From positions 1 to 64,000 of the forward strand of contig CAYGPZ010000008.1 of assembly GCA_964352025.1 (NCBI GenBank): DNA of 64,000 nt. The letters are read 5' to 3'. The DNA comes from Hirschia sp964352025. Lineage in GTDB: Bacteria; Pseudomonadota; Alphaproteobacteria; Caulobacterales; Hyphomonadaceae. Under the pieces are notes generated by a model. The model made no database searches. It was not told the DNA's origin and was given only the letters and a program-made list of their open reading frames with translations. The position numbers and the translations under genes were made by a program. Below, piece after piece: positions 8,662 to 16,977 of this stretch (the first letter of the stretch is position 1; the number at the start of each line of letters is the position of its first letter).

Positions 8662-8706
8662 CACGGAAAGGGAAAGTTAGCATATTGCTTGCATTCCCTT
8701 TGCGTG
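8662..8706 (+). repeat. Inverted repeat downstream of argG
   Basis: Arms CACGGAAAGGGAA (8662-8674) and TTCCCTTTGCGTG (8694-8706) pair over 13 positions with one mismatch around a 19-base loop. It begins 19 bases after the argG stop. No T-tract follows, so it may be a 3'-end stabilising hairpin or a weak terminator. Confidence 0.5.
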
Positions 8707-8776
8707 AATTAGCCTAATTGGGACAAGATGGCCCGCAAATGGCCTATCGAACAAAATCATACAGGGAATTAGGGAC

Positions 8777-9304
8777 ATGGACCTGAACAAAGTCAGCATT
8801 GGTAAAAACCCGCCAAAAGACCTCAATTGTATTATTGAAGTACCTCTTGGTGGCGAGCCAATTAAGTACGAAATCGACAAAGCTTCCGGCGCGATGTTTG
8901 TAGACCGTTATCTCTACACGCCAATGCGTTACCCGTGTAACTACGGTTTTGTTCCTCACACTTTGTCATTGGATGGCGACCCAATTGATGTGATGTGTAT
9001 CGGTCAACGCGCTCTCGTGCCCGGTTGTGTGCTTCGTGTACGCCCTGTTGGTGTCTTGATGATGGAAGATGATGGCGGAGAAGACGAAAAGATTCTCGCA
9101 GTTCCTCACCAGAAAATGACTGCCTTCTACAACAATGTAGACAACTATACTGATCTTCCAGAAATCACACCGCAGCGTATTGAGCACTTCTTCACGCACT
9201 ACAAAGACCTTGAGCCAAACAAATGGGTTAAGATCAAAGGTTGGGGTGACCGTGAGAAAGCAGAAGAATTGATCGCAGAAGCCGTCGAGCGCGCCAAGAA
9301 ATAA
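8777..9304 (+). CDS. ppa: Inorganic pyrophosphatase
   Basis: Family I soluble pyrophosphatase, hydrolysing PPi to phosphate in the cytosol and so driving biosynthetic reactions. The 175-residue length is typical of bacteria. The signature DGDPIDVMCI (about residues 66-75) supplies metal-binding Asp residues, and E/K/R active-site positions are visible in EIDKASGAMFVDRYLYTP and WVKIKGWGDREKAEELI. AGGGAC directly precedes the ATG. It is monocistronic, ended by the strong terminator at 9329-9365. Confidence 0.96.
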   Translation: MDLNKVSIGKNPPKDLNCIIEVPLGGEPIKYEIDKASGAMFVDRYLYTPMRYPCNYGFVPHTLSLDGDPIDVMCIGQRALVPGCVLRVRPVGVLMMEDDGGEDEKILAVPHQKMTAFYNNVDNYTDLPEITPQRIEHFFTHYKDLEPNKWVKIKGWGDREKAEELIAEAVERAKK

Positions 9305-9328
9305 GCGCCTTGTAGATACGAATTTTAA

Positions 9329-9365
9329 AACCCCATGACATTAGCTTGTCGTGGGGTTTTCTTTT
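9329..9365 (+). terminator. Rho-independent terminator of ppa
   Basis: Arms AACCCCATGACA (9329-9340) and TGTCGTGGGGTT (9347-9358) form a 12-bp stem with one G-T pair and a six-base loop, followed by a T-rich run. It also shows that the TetR gene downstream cannot start at the in-frame GTG at 9351. Confidence 0.85.
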
Positions 9366-9503
9366 AAGCGCCTCGAATACTTCCAATATTGTTTTGTATT
9401 TCCTACGGATGTACTGGATTATTCCGCAAGAACGCTTTCCTTTACCCCCAAATTCACACAAGATGCTGGAAATGAAAGATTCGACTTTCTAAGGCTTGGG
9501 CAT

Positions 9504-10118
9504 ATGAGTGATACAAAACCAAAAACCAAAAAGCCTGGTACGGCGCGTAGAGTCGGCCCCAAAAGAAGCGAAGCTTCACGTTTGGCTGTACAAAACGCTG
9601 CTCTTACCGAACTAACACGCAGCGGATGGCGAAACTTTAGTGTTGATCGCGTAGCCAAAGAAGCTAAAGCATCCAAACAAACAATTTATAGATGGTGGCC
9701 GACGCCAGCCTGTCTTGTGGTGGAAGCTGCGATTGAAAAATTGCTGAAACCTCAAGACCCTAACACTGAATTGAAAGATCGTATCGTCTCCATTCTATCA
9801 CCTCTGATTGACTCAATAAAAGCGGGAGATGGCGCGCATATGTGGCGCGGAGTCCTGCTAGCGGCATCAGATGATGAACAGGCTGGAGACATATTCAGAA
9901 ACTGGCTTACCGAGACCTACAAAAAGCCAATACGGTTTATTCTCGCTGAACTGACAAACAAGAACCAGATCCGTCGTGACTGGAATATCGAATTTGTCAT
10001 TGAAAGCCTTCTAGGGCCTATATGGCATCGTATTGTTGCCATGCGCGCACCTGTACCAGAAAACTACTTGGACGCTCTAGCAGACGCATTGGTACAGAAC
10101 CTGAAAAAGCAAAACTAA
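9504..10118 (+). CDS. TetR/AcrR-family transcriptional regulator
   Basis: A 204-residue DNA-binding regulator. The N-terminal helix-turn-helix is at about residues 30-70: AALTELTRSGWRNFSVDRVA followed by KEAKASKQTIYRWWPTPACL, the usual TetR recognition helix with T-I-Y-R-W-W. The C-terminal ligand-binding half (TetR C-terminal domain type) is helical. The frame is open from 9351, but that start lies inside the ppa terminator; the ATG at 9504 is preferred. Its TAA overlaps the stop codon of the convergent gene by two bases. No obvious divergent target gene adjoins it, so its regulon is not evident. Confidence 0.85.
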   Translation: MSDTKPKTKKPGTARRVGPKRSEASRLAVQNAALTELTRSGWRNFSVDRVAKEAKASKQTIYRWWPTPACLVVEAAIEKLLKPQDPNTELKDRIVSILSPLIDSIKAGDGAHMWRGVLLAASDDEQAGDIFRNWLTETYKKPIRFILAELTNKNQIRRDWNIEFVIESLLGPIWHRIVAMRAPVPENYLDALADALVQNLKKQN

Positions 10119-10570
10119 TCAGATAATTCTGGCCATTTTATTGGTTGTATACCGACCGTTGAAAGCAGGCGTGAGAGTTCATCATCTGACCATCGGTAAT
10201 GTGCTGCGATCTCTTCTAAAAGCACATGTCCAATGAGTGGCTCTAAAGCGATATCCCCTCTTTGGATCCAATATTGCAAAATTGGCTGACGAAATAGCCA
10301 GATCTCGGCATCTGTTTGGACCGCATGAAGTTCTAGAGCACCAGCAATACCTGAATACACACCCCGAAGCGCATATGGGTCATCCAGAAACAAAGCCTCC
10401 AGCGTTTCCTCATCTGCAAATTCACTGATCTGGATTTGCACTTCACCGATATTTTTGGGCAATTCAGATCTTACCCTCTGAAGCACATTTTGCGCGATTT
10501 TGAGCATCACACCGCTAGCCGGTGCACACCCCCATGACTCATCCACTAATGTACTCATCGCACTCACCAT
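10115..10570 (-). CDS. Metallopeptidase-family (DUF1025-like) protein with degenerate zinc motif
   Basis: About 151 residues from the ATG at 10570 (an in-frame GTG at 10582 and an ATG at 10558 are alternatives). The layout matches the small MMP-like zinc peptidase family: EEFADEET-like strand (here ISEFADEETLEALFLDDPYAL), a Leu/Val-Tyr-Gly turn, IWLFRQPILQYW, and the zinc helix followed by SDDEL. Family members carry HExxHH; here the segment reads LLEEIAAHY, so the first and second His are Glu and Ala, and only the last His remains. It is probably catalytically dead or uses another site. It is divergent from mmcB. Family call is from memory of the pattern. Confidence 0.65.
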   Translation of the reverse strand: MVSAMSTLVDESWGCAPASGVMLKIAQNVLQRVRSELPKNIGEVQIQISEFADEETLEALFLDDPYALRGVYSGIAGALELHAVQTDAEIWLFRQPILQYWIQRGDIALEPLIGHVLLEEIAAHYRWSDDELSRLLSTVGIQPIKWPELSD

Positions 10571-10652
10571 ACCACTACTCACAGACCACTATTGCTTAAA
10601 CTATGACTCCATATTTTCGAAATAAAGCTTTTCAAAATTCGAAATTCGCTCA

Positions 10653-10680
10653 ATAGTTGCTGGAACGTTCCAGCAACTAT
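10653..10680. promoter_or_regulatory. 28-bp perfect palindrome at the mmcB start
   Basis: The sequence ATAGTTGCTGGAAC at 10653-10666 is followed directly by its exact reverse complement at 10667-10680, with no spacer, centred on GAAC/GTTC. It overlaps an upstream in-frame ATG (10679) and ends 13 bases before the preferred mmcB start. It lies in the divergent promoter region, so an operator is more likely than a terminator. Its core differs from the usual alphaproteobacterial SOS box GTTC-N7-GTTC. Confidence 0.7.
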
Positions 10681-10693
10681 GTGGATTGAGCTT

Positions 10694-11206
10694 ATGGTTA
10701 ATGTTCCGTTAAATTCAGAACCTATACTGAACGAATCAGAATCATTCCCGACCCGCGAATCTGCCCCTCATGTCAAGCGGGATACATCCAGTGCAGACGC
10801 CATTTTTAGTGGCACGACAAAACTTCTCCACAGCGAGGGCTGGAATTGTCTCACAGAAGTGAAATTAGCCAATAATCGGCGCGCAGATATTTTGGCCATT
10901 AACCATAAAGGGGAAATTCTCATCATTGAGGTGAAGTCTTGTTGGGGAGATTTCTCCTCTGACGAGAAATGGCCAGAATATACTGAATTTTGCGACTATT
11001 TTGCTTTTGCGGTGAATGAAAGTTTTCCACAGGAAAAATTACCCACGGATGTTGGCTATATTATTGCGGACGCTTTTGGAGGCGCGTTTATCAAACAGCC
11101 CATCCACACGAAAATTTCTGGACCAAGACGCAAATCCATCACCTTGAAATTTGCATGTCTTGCGGCGTCCCGCCTCTATAATAATACGCAATCATCTATG
11201 GCATAA
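10694..11206 (+). CDS. mmcB: MmcB-family DNA repair protein
   Basis: A 170-residue protein of the MmcB family, known in Caulobacter as an SOS-induced gene needed for mitomycin C resistance. The core is a restriction-endonuclease-like fold: RRADILAINHKGEILIIEVK gives the D...ExK metal-binding pattern, followed by a conserved WPEYTEFCDYFAFAV segment. The ORF is open from ATG 10679, but that codon lies in a palindrome; ATG 10694 has a GGATTGAG element upstream. The palindrome makes damage- or ligand-dependent regulation likely. It is followed by an unrelated small gene 60 bases on. Confidence 0.85.
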   Translation: MVNVPLNSEPILNESESFPTRESAPHVKRDTSSADAIFSGTTKLLHSEGWNCLTEVKLANNRRADILAINHKGEILIIEVKSCWGDFSSDEKWPEYTEFCDYFAFAVNESFPQEKLPTDVGYIIADAFGGAFIKQPIHTKISGPRRKSITLKFACLAASRLYNNTQSSMA

Positions 11207-11268
11207 AAATCGCTCTAGGATTACAAGCTGGACATAATAACGAAGAACCATAGGAGATCCCGTTCAAA

Positions 11269-11757
11269 ATGGGACTATCATATCCTCTCGCGCAATCTGC
11301 ACATGCTGCCCTCTTTGACGACGACAAGCAATTTAGTGCAACACAAGCTCAGGCATTTGCAATGGCAAATGCGCGTGTGAGCTTAGTCACCGAATGGCTA
11401 AAGCCCGAGAAGGATGACATTGAAGCAACGCTCGATAAAGCGGACAATGCCCGCGCTCAAGGTTTCGTCCACGTTTATGAAGACAAAGACGAAAATACGG
11501 TTTTCGCGGTCACTTTCTGGAAAGTCATATCGGCTGAAGAAGCTGACGCAGAAGACAAAAAAATAAGTGAAGAAAAAGCGGCCCGCGCCGAAGAAAACAC
11601 AGATGACATATACTTTACGCGCCCAGACAAAAGACGCGAAAGATTTGGCCTAAGCGTTCGCAAACCAAGAGTAAAAAAACCAGACCCAAGACAAATGGAC
11701 CTCTTCCCCCAACCTGGTCGCCCGAGCCCTGAAGCCCCACCTAAAAAGCGCAAGTAG
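11269..11757 (+). CDS. Hypothetical protein with basic C-terminus
   Basis: Unrecognised 162-residue protein. The N-terminal half (to about residue 90) is a compact domain with the segment GFVHVYEDKDENTVFAVTFW; the middle is charged and helical (EEADAEDKKISEEKAARAEE); the last 50 residues are rich in Lys, Arg and Pro and end in PPKKRK, probably disordered and nucleic-acid or acidic-partner binding. AGGAGA sits 12 bases upstream. The N-terminal AQSAHAALF might suggest export, but there is no hydrophobic core. Function unknown. Confidence 0.65.
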   Translation: MGLSYPLAQSAHAALFDDDKQFSATQAQAFAMANARVSLVTEWLKPEKDDIEATLDKADNARAQGFVHVYEDKDENTVFAVTFWKVISAEEADAEDKKISEEKAARAEENTDDIYFTRPDKRRERFGLSVRKPRVKKPDPRQMDLFPQPGRPSPEAPPKKRK

Positions 11758-11883
11758 GCTTGGTGTTGATAGACTATTGATAGCTAAGACCATCTATGCT
11801 GGGAGTGCAATAAAGGTCAGCTACAGCCCCTTCGCCCAATACTCATACTTGCAACAGACATCATTTTGGCTTAACGCCTGCGT

Positions 11884-12804
11884 ATGACATCCTCACCTAT
11901 TTCTGGCCTATATGGCACTCCCGATAAAGACCTTGTGTCTGTACCCAATGATGCGCGCCAATGTTCGCCACTTATCCCTGAGAGCGCAGATATTACTGAA
12001 TGCCCTGATGGGTCTCTTGATTATTTCGTTATTGCAGCACCAGCAGGCACGCAAGAGCGTCGCTTTGTGCTTGCACAAGCCCTTCGCGCATTAAAGTCCG
12101 ATGGTGAATTGACTGTCGTTGCCGGTAAGAAAAAAGGCGGCCAACGTCTAAAATCCGACCTTGAGTTACTGCAGTGCAACAATATTCGTATTGAATCGAA
12201 AAAACATCAGAAAATTGCTAGCTGTTCTCCACCGACTGACATGTCTGCAATTCACGCAGCCATTGAAGAAAACGGCCCCAAGCTGAATGAAGAATTGGGC
12301 CTCTGGAGCCAACCCGGAATATTTTCTTGGAACCGTCCGGATCCAGGCTCAATTTTGCTAATGGAGCACCTACCTGAGCTTTCAGGCATGGGCGCGGATC
12401 TTGGGTGTGGATTAGGCCTACTTTCCCACCACGTTCTTCAGTCAGAAGCGATCAAAAAACTAACGCTAATCGACATTGATCGTCGTGCTATTGAAATGGC
12501 TTATCGCAATGTTTCCGATGATCGCATTAAATTCCTTTGGCAAGACGCCCGTATCGGCCCTAAAGATATGACAGATCTTGATTTTATCATCATGAACCCA
12601 CCCTTCCACGATGCTGGCGAAGAGGATCATGGTTTAGGAAAAGCATTCATGGCACGTGCTGCCGCCATGCTTAAAAAAGGCGGCGTGTGCTGGATGGTTG
12701 CCAACCGTCACTTGCCATATGAGCGCGCTATAAAAGCGCACTTTAGTAGCTTCACGCCAAAAGCTGACTCGCATGGGTTTAAGGTGATTGAGGCCATAAA
12801 ATGA
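11884..12804 (+). CDS. RsmC-like class I methyltransferase (16S rRNA guanine-N2)
   Basis: A 306-residue SAM-dependent methyltransferase of the RsmC/RlmG type, which methylate guanine N2 in ribosomal RNA. As in that family there are two related halves: an N-terminal half without catalytic motifs (GTQERRFVLAQALRALKSDG), and a C-terminal catalytic half with GADLGCGLGLLSHHVL (SAM motif I, near residue 170), the acidic loop TLIDIDRRAIEMA, and the NPPFHD motif near residue 238. The linking segment GIFSWNRPDPGSILLMEHLP is also characteristic. Its end overlaps the next gene by four bases (ATGA), so the two rRNA-modification genes are probably translationally coupled. Confidence 0.85.
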   Translation: MTSSPISGLYGTPDKDLVSVPNDARQCSPLIPESADITECPDGSLDYFVIAAPAGTQERRFVLAQALRALKSDGELTVVAGKKKGGQRLKSDLELLQCNNIRIESKKHQKIASCSPPTDMSAIHAAIEENGPKLNEELGLWSQPGIFSWNRPDPGSILLMEHLPELSGMGADLGCGLGLLSHHVLQSEAIKKLTLIDIDRRAIEMAYRNVSDDRIKFLWQDARIGPKDMTDLDFIIMNPPFHDAGEEDHGLGKAFMARAAAMLKKGGVCWMVANRHLPYERAIKAHFSSFTPKADSHGFKVIEAIK

Positions 12805-13538
12805 GCGCCAATGCCAAGCCTGTTCGACTTGATAAATTACTATCTAATATGGGCTATGGCACGCGCAAAGAAATTGATGCTCTAATCAAATACAAACGAA
12901 TTTTACTGGGTGAAACTAGCTTCAAAAATGGCAAAGAAAAAGTCACGCCCAACATAAGTCTTCAAAAAGAACTGACTATTGATGGGAAACCGCTTGATCC
13001 GCTGCCCGGCTTTGCAGTTATGCTGCATAAACCGGCAGGTGTCACATGTAGCCGAAAGGATAGCGGAACGCTGATTTCGGAAATGTTTCCCGATCGCTGG
13101 AATTTTCGTGAGCCACTTTTCTCCCCTATTGGTCGCTTGGACAAAGATACATCTGGTCTGATTATTCTTACCGATGACGGACAGCTTAATCACCGAGTCT
13201 CTAGCCCCAAAACACAAACGCCCAAACGTTATCACGTGACATTAGATCGAGATTTAAATGGCGATGAAGGAAAGATTTTCGTCTCCGGAACGATGATGCT
13301 GGAAGGCGAAACAAAACCGCTACTTCCTGCAGAACTGGATGTATTGGACGAAAAACAGGCCATTCTGACAATTCATGAGGGACGATACCATCAGGTTAGA
13401 CGCATGTTTGCAGCGGTTGGTAATCACGTCACCGCGCTACATCGCACCAGCATTGGTGGACTAGAATTGCCTAAGGACCTTAAAGAAGGCCAATACCGCA
13501 TTCTTTCAGATAGCGATATCGATAGTATATTCTCGTAA
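12801..13538 (+). CDS. RsuA/RluB-family pseudouridine synthase
   Basis: A 245-residue RNA pseudouridine synthase. An S4 RNA-binding domain occupies about residues 7-60 (VRLDKLLSNMGYGTRKEIDA). The catalytic domain contains MLHKPAGVTCS and the active-site motif GRLDKDTSGLIILTDDGQL, with the catalytic Asp in the RLD triplet. HEGRYHQVRRMFAAVGN is the conserved late motif. It overlaps the RsmC-like gene by four bases. RsuA (16S U516) is the closest fit by size and motif, but RluB/E/F cannot be excluded from sequence alone. Confidence 0.9.
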   Translation: MSANAKPVRLDKLLSNMGYGTRKEIDALIKYKRILLGETSFKNGKEKVTPNISLQKELTIDGKPLDPLPGFAVMLHKPAGVTCSRKDSGTLISEMFPDRWNFREPLFSPIGRLDKDTSGLIILTDDGQLNHRVSSPKTQTPKRYHVTLDRDLNGDEGKIFVSGTMMLEGETKPLLPAELDVLDEKQAILTIHEGRYHQVRRMFAAVGNHVTALHRTSIGGLELPKDLKEGQYRILSDSDIDSIFS

Positions 13539-13551
13539 AACCAATATCTGA

Positions 13552-14043
13552 CTAGTTATCCAACCATGTCCATTTGCTAAAAGTCGCGGCTTGACCATGA
13601 ATATCGCCCTGCTCATCGATTAAATTCCAGACGGTGGCTTGTTCGATATTGAAACGCTTTTGTAGTCCTTTTTCACCTTTGGGAAAAGTAACCCGTACGC
13701 CTGCATAATCGTCGATGTAATTATGCTCCTTTACTCGAAGAAATAAACGATCACGTTCAGCTCGCTCCATAGGCTCTGCAGAAAAGCGTGACGGTATTTT
13801 CACAAACTCGTCAGCACTCGCCTCGAACAAGTTTAGACAAGCAGCATTTGCATAGAAAAAAATCGGATCTTCTTGGGTAGCATGTGCAAGCACAATACGC
13901 GGAGATTGCCACAATGCTTGATGCGTGCTTCCGGTATTTTCGATTAAATCGTGCCCCGTCAAACGTTTATAACTGGAGACAATCAACTCAAGTCGGTCAT
14001 CTCCAGCACTTTCACGCATCAACTCGGCATCAGGATTGCTCAT
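13552..14043 (-). CDS. MEKHLA-domain protein
   Basis: A 163-residue stand-alone MEKHLA (PAS-like) domain protein. Family features are the early STHQALWQSPRIVLAHATQE, the PAS-like FFYANAACLNLFEASADEF, the segment FSAEPMERAERDRLF, and the C-terminal GQAATFSKWTWL. Such domains occur in plant HD-ZIP III proteins and as single-domain bacterial proteins; a sensory or small-molecule-binding role is presumed. It converges with the pseudouridine synthase gene and lies 25 bases upstream of nothing on its own strand except alaS, which starts far upstream; cotranscription with alaS is not evident because alaS ends at 14069, 26 bases before... the MEKHLA gene begins at 14043, so it directly follows alaS and read-through is possible. 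Confidence 0.8.
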   Translation of the reverse strand: MSNPDAELMRESAGDDRLELIVSSYKRLTGHDLIENTGSTHQALWQSPRIVLAHATQEDPIFFYANAACLNLFEASADEFVKIPSRFSAEPMERAERDRLFLRVKEHNYIDDYAGVRVTFPKGEKGLQKRFNIEQATVWNLIDEQGDIHGQAATFSKWTWLDN

Positions 14044-14068
14044 ATATCAACAGCCCAATCCTATTGAT

Positions 14069-16759
14069 TTAACCTTTGAGAACTGACCGTACAGCCTCTA
14101 CTGCCTCATTCGCTTTGGAACCATCTGGCCCACCCGCTTGCGCCATATCTGGGCGGCCACCACCACCCCTACCACCGACACAGGCTGCTGCGGCTTTCAC
14201 CAGATCAACGGCGCTGATTTTATCTTTCAGATCGTCGGTCACACCTGTTGCAACAGCTGCTTTTCCATCATTCACAGCAATGAAGACCGCGACACCTGAA
14301 CCAAGCTGTTTCTTGGCATCATCAATCAAACCACGAAGGTCTTTCGCCGGAACACCTTCTGCAACACGCGCAAGTAATTTGACGCCGTTAATTTCTTCAG
14401 GACCATCAGCTGCGCCACCTGCACCACCGCCCATGGCTAGTTTTTTCTTCACATCAGAAAGTTCGCTTTCAAGCGCACGTTTCTGATCTTGAAGCGCTGC
14501 GACACGTTCTGGTGCTTTTTCGATAGTTGATTTCAACTGATCAGCGATTGAACGCGCTATAGCGACTTTGCCTTTTAGGAAATCAAGCGCTGCTGCTCCT
14601 GTAACTGCTTCAATCCTGCGAACACCTGCAGAAACACCAGCCTCACTTGTGATGGCGAATACCGCTATGTCACCCGTGCGCTTGACGTGTGTGCCTCCAC
14701 ACAATTCAACGGAATAGGATTTGTCGCCACCTTGTGGTGCCTCTCCCATTGCCAATACGCGAACAGTGTCGCCATATTTTTCACCGAACAATGCCATAGC
14801 ACCCGCTTCGATGGCAGCATCCGGAGCCATTTCTTGTGTCGATACATCCGCATTCTGACGAATAATCGCGTTGACTTCAGCTTCAACAGCATCCAGCTCA
14901 GCTTGAGAAAGCGTGCCAGAGTGCGCAAAGTCAAAACGCAATTTGTCTTCTTCAACCAAAGACCCTTTTTGCGTGACGTGGTCACCTAGATTATTGCGCA
15001 GTGCAGCATGAAGAATATGAGTTGCCGAGTGATTTGCACGAATATTTGAGCGACGAATGCTATCCACTTCCAACAAAGCTTTCACGCCCGTTTTAACTTC
15101 GCCTGTAACCACTTCACCAATATGCGCGAACACATCACCAGCACGTTTTTGCGTGTCTAAAACGCGAAACACTGCTCCGCCCGCAAAGCGAACTTCACCA
15201 CGGTCTCCTGCTTGTCCACCAGACTCGCCATAAAATGGCGTCTTATCAAAAACAAGCTCACCCTTTTGACCTTCGGCCAATGTCTGCGTGACTTCTCCGT
15301 CAGCTAAAATGGCTTTTAATTCAGCTTCAGCATTTTCTTCTGTGTACCCGATAAATTCAGTCGCGCCATTTGCATCACGCAATTGGAACCAGACTTTGAC
15401 AGCGTCGCCTTCCGCGCCGCCCTGCCAGCTTGCTTGTGAAGTTTCGCGCTGAACTTTCATCGCTTTTTCAAAACCTGCTTCATCCACGCCGATACCTTTT
15501 GCGCGAAGTACATCTTGTGTCAGGTCAACAGGGAAGCCAAACGTGTCATAAAGTTTGAAAGCAGTCTCACCAGGCAATGTGTCACCCTTGCCCATGGATG
15601 ATGTCGCATCATCCAGCAAAGCCAGACCACGTCCAAGTGTGCGTTGGAAACGCCCCTCTTCTTGCTCTAACGTGCTAACGATAGCTGCCTGTGCACGGCC
15701 TAGTTCTGGGTAAGCTGCGCCCATTTCTTCAACAAGCGCAGGGACTAATTTGTGCATTTGAGGCTGTTTTGACCCCAGAATATGCCCGTGGCGCATAGCC
15801 CGACGCATAATACGGCGCAGCACATATCCGCGTCCTTCATTTGAAGGTGTCACACCATCAGCAATCAAAAATGCCGAAGACCGCAAGTGGTCTGAAATCA
15901 CACGCAAAGAACCAATATTATCTTCGTTTGCTTTTAAGCCGTATACATCTTGCTCAGCTGCAATCAAATTCTGGAATAAGTCGATCTCATAATTATTGTG
16001 AACGTCTTGAAGCACAGCCGCCATACGTTCCAGCCCCATGCCGGTATCGATGGATGGCTTAGGCAAATTCACACGGGAACCATCCTTGGCCTGATCGAAC
16101 TGCATAAACACTAGATTCCAGATTTCGATGAAACGGTCACCATCTTCTTCAGGTGTTCCGGGCAAACCACCCCATACATCTGGACCGTGATCATAGAAAA
16201 TTTCCGAACAAGGCCCACACGGACCAGTATCACCCATGGACCAGAAATTGTCCGATGTCGAAATGCGGATAATCTTGTCATCGGACAGCCCTGCAATCTT
16301 CTTCCAGAGAGTAGCTGCTTCTTCATCTTCAGAATAAACTGTGACAACCAGTTTCTCGACAGGTAGGCCAAATACCTTTGTGACAACATTCCATGCATGC
16401 TCAATGGCTTGCTCTTTAAAGTAATCACCAAAAGAGAAGTTACCCAGCATTTCAAAGAAAGTGTGGTGGCGCGCCGTATAACCGACATTATCCAGATCAT
16501 TATGCTTACCACCCGCACGCACACATTTTTGCGAAGAAGTGGCACGCGGGGAAGACGGTGTTTCAGCACCCGTGAACAGATTTTTGAATGGCACCATACC
16601 AGCATTCACGAACAAAAGCGTTGAATCGCCTTGCGGAACCAGTGGAGAGGATTGAATGACCTCGTGTTTTTGAGAATGAAAATATTCCAAAAACTGTGAC
16701 CGCACACCATTTACGCTATTTGACGGGTTAGCTTTAAACTTAGCAGTCAGATCGGACAT
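14069..16759 (-). CDS. alaS: Alanyl-tRNA synthetase
   Basis: Charges tRNA-Ala in the cytosol. The 896-residue length is standard. The class II aminoacylation core is at the N-terminus (VRSQFLEYFHSQKHEVIQSS, then GDSTLLFVNAGMVPFKNLF). The editing domain has NHSATHIL near residue 580 and CGGTH near 688, the zinc ligands for deacylating mischarged tRNA. The C-terminal glycine-rich VGGRGGGGRPDMAQAGG completes the C-Ala domain. It is downstream of recA on the same strand; the recA terminator at 16924-16957 and a 165-base gap separate them. Same neighbour pair as in Caulobacter. Confidence 0.98.
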   Translation of the reverse strand: MSDLTAKFKANPSNSVNGVRSQFLEYFHSQKHEVIQSSPLVPQGDSTLLFVNAGMVPFKNLFTGAETPSSPRATSSQKCVRAGGKHNDLDNVGYTARHHTFFEMLGNFSFGDYFKEQAIEHAWNVVTKVFGLPVEKLVVTVYSEDEEAATLWKKIAGLSDDKIIRISTSDNFWSMGDTGPCGPCSEIFYDHGPDVWGGLPGTPEEDGDRFIEIWNLVFMQFDQAKDGSRVNLPKPSIDTGMGLERMAAVLQDVHNNYEIDLFQNLIAAEQDVYGLKANEDNIGSLRVISDHLRSSAFLIADGVTPSNEGRGYVLRRIMRRAMRHGHILGSKQPQMHKLVPALVEEMGAAYPELGRAQAAIVSTLEQEEGRFQRTLGRGLALLDDATSSMGKGDTLPGETAFKLYDTFGFPVDLTQDVLRAKGIGVDEAGFEKAMKVQRETSQASWQGGAEGDAVKVWFQLRDANGATEFIGYTEENAEAELKAILADGEVTQTLAEGQKGELVFDKTPFYGESGGQAGDRGEVRFAGGAVFRVLDTQKRAGDVFAHIGEVVTGEVKTGVKALLEVDSIRRSNIRANHSATHILHAALRNNLGDHVTQKGSLVEEDKLRFDFAHSGTLSQAELDAVEAEVNAIIRQNADVSTQEMAPDAAIEAGAMALFGEKYGDTVRVLAMGEAPQGGDKSYSVELCGGTHVKRTGDIAVFAITSEAGVSAGVRRIEAVTGAAALDFLKGKVAIARSIADQLKSTIEKAPERVAALQDQKRALESELSDVKKKLAMGGGAGGAADGPEEINGVKLLARVAEGVPAKDLRGLIDDAKKQLGSGVAVFIAVNDGKAAVATGVTDDLKDKISAVDLVKAAAACVGGRGGGGRPDMAQAGGPDGSKANEAVEAVRSVLKG

Positions 16760-16923
16760 TCAGGGCACTCCTAATTCGAGCATAAAAGCGCTTCGCATGT
16801 CGACCATACCGAACAAATTGTCAGGAAATAGCTTTTAGACAGCGGAGCAAATCAATTCCAATAGGCGATATATAGCCCAAGTGCGATTTGGCCAATACGT
16901 AAGTGCAAGCAATCTTTGATATA

Positions 16924-16957
16924 TAAAAAAGAAAACCACGTATTTTCATACGTGGTT
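16924..16957 (-). terminator. Rho-independent terminator of recA
   Basis: A perfect 10-bp stem, AACCACGTAT / ATACGTGGTT with loop TTTC, at 16934-16957. On the minus strand it is followed by a T-rich run (complement of 16924-16933). It lies 20 bases after the recA stop. Confidence 0.9.
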
Positions 16958-16977
16958 CGCTTTAATATCAGATCTAA

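Noticed and set aside
9351..9503. 51-codon N-terminal extension of the TetR regulator
   Set aside because: The GTG start lies inside the ppa terminator; the ATG at 9504 begins the normal family N-terminus.
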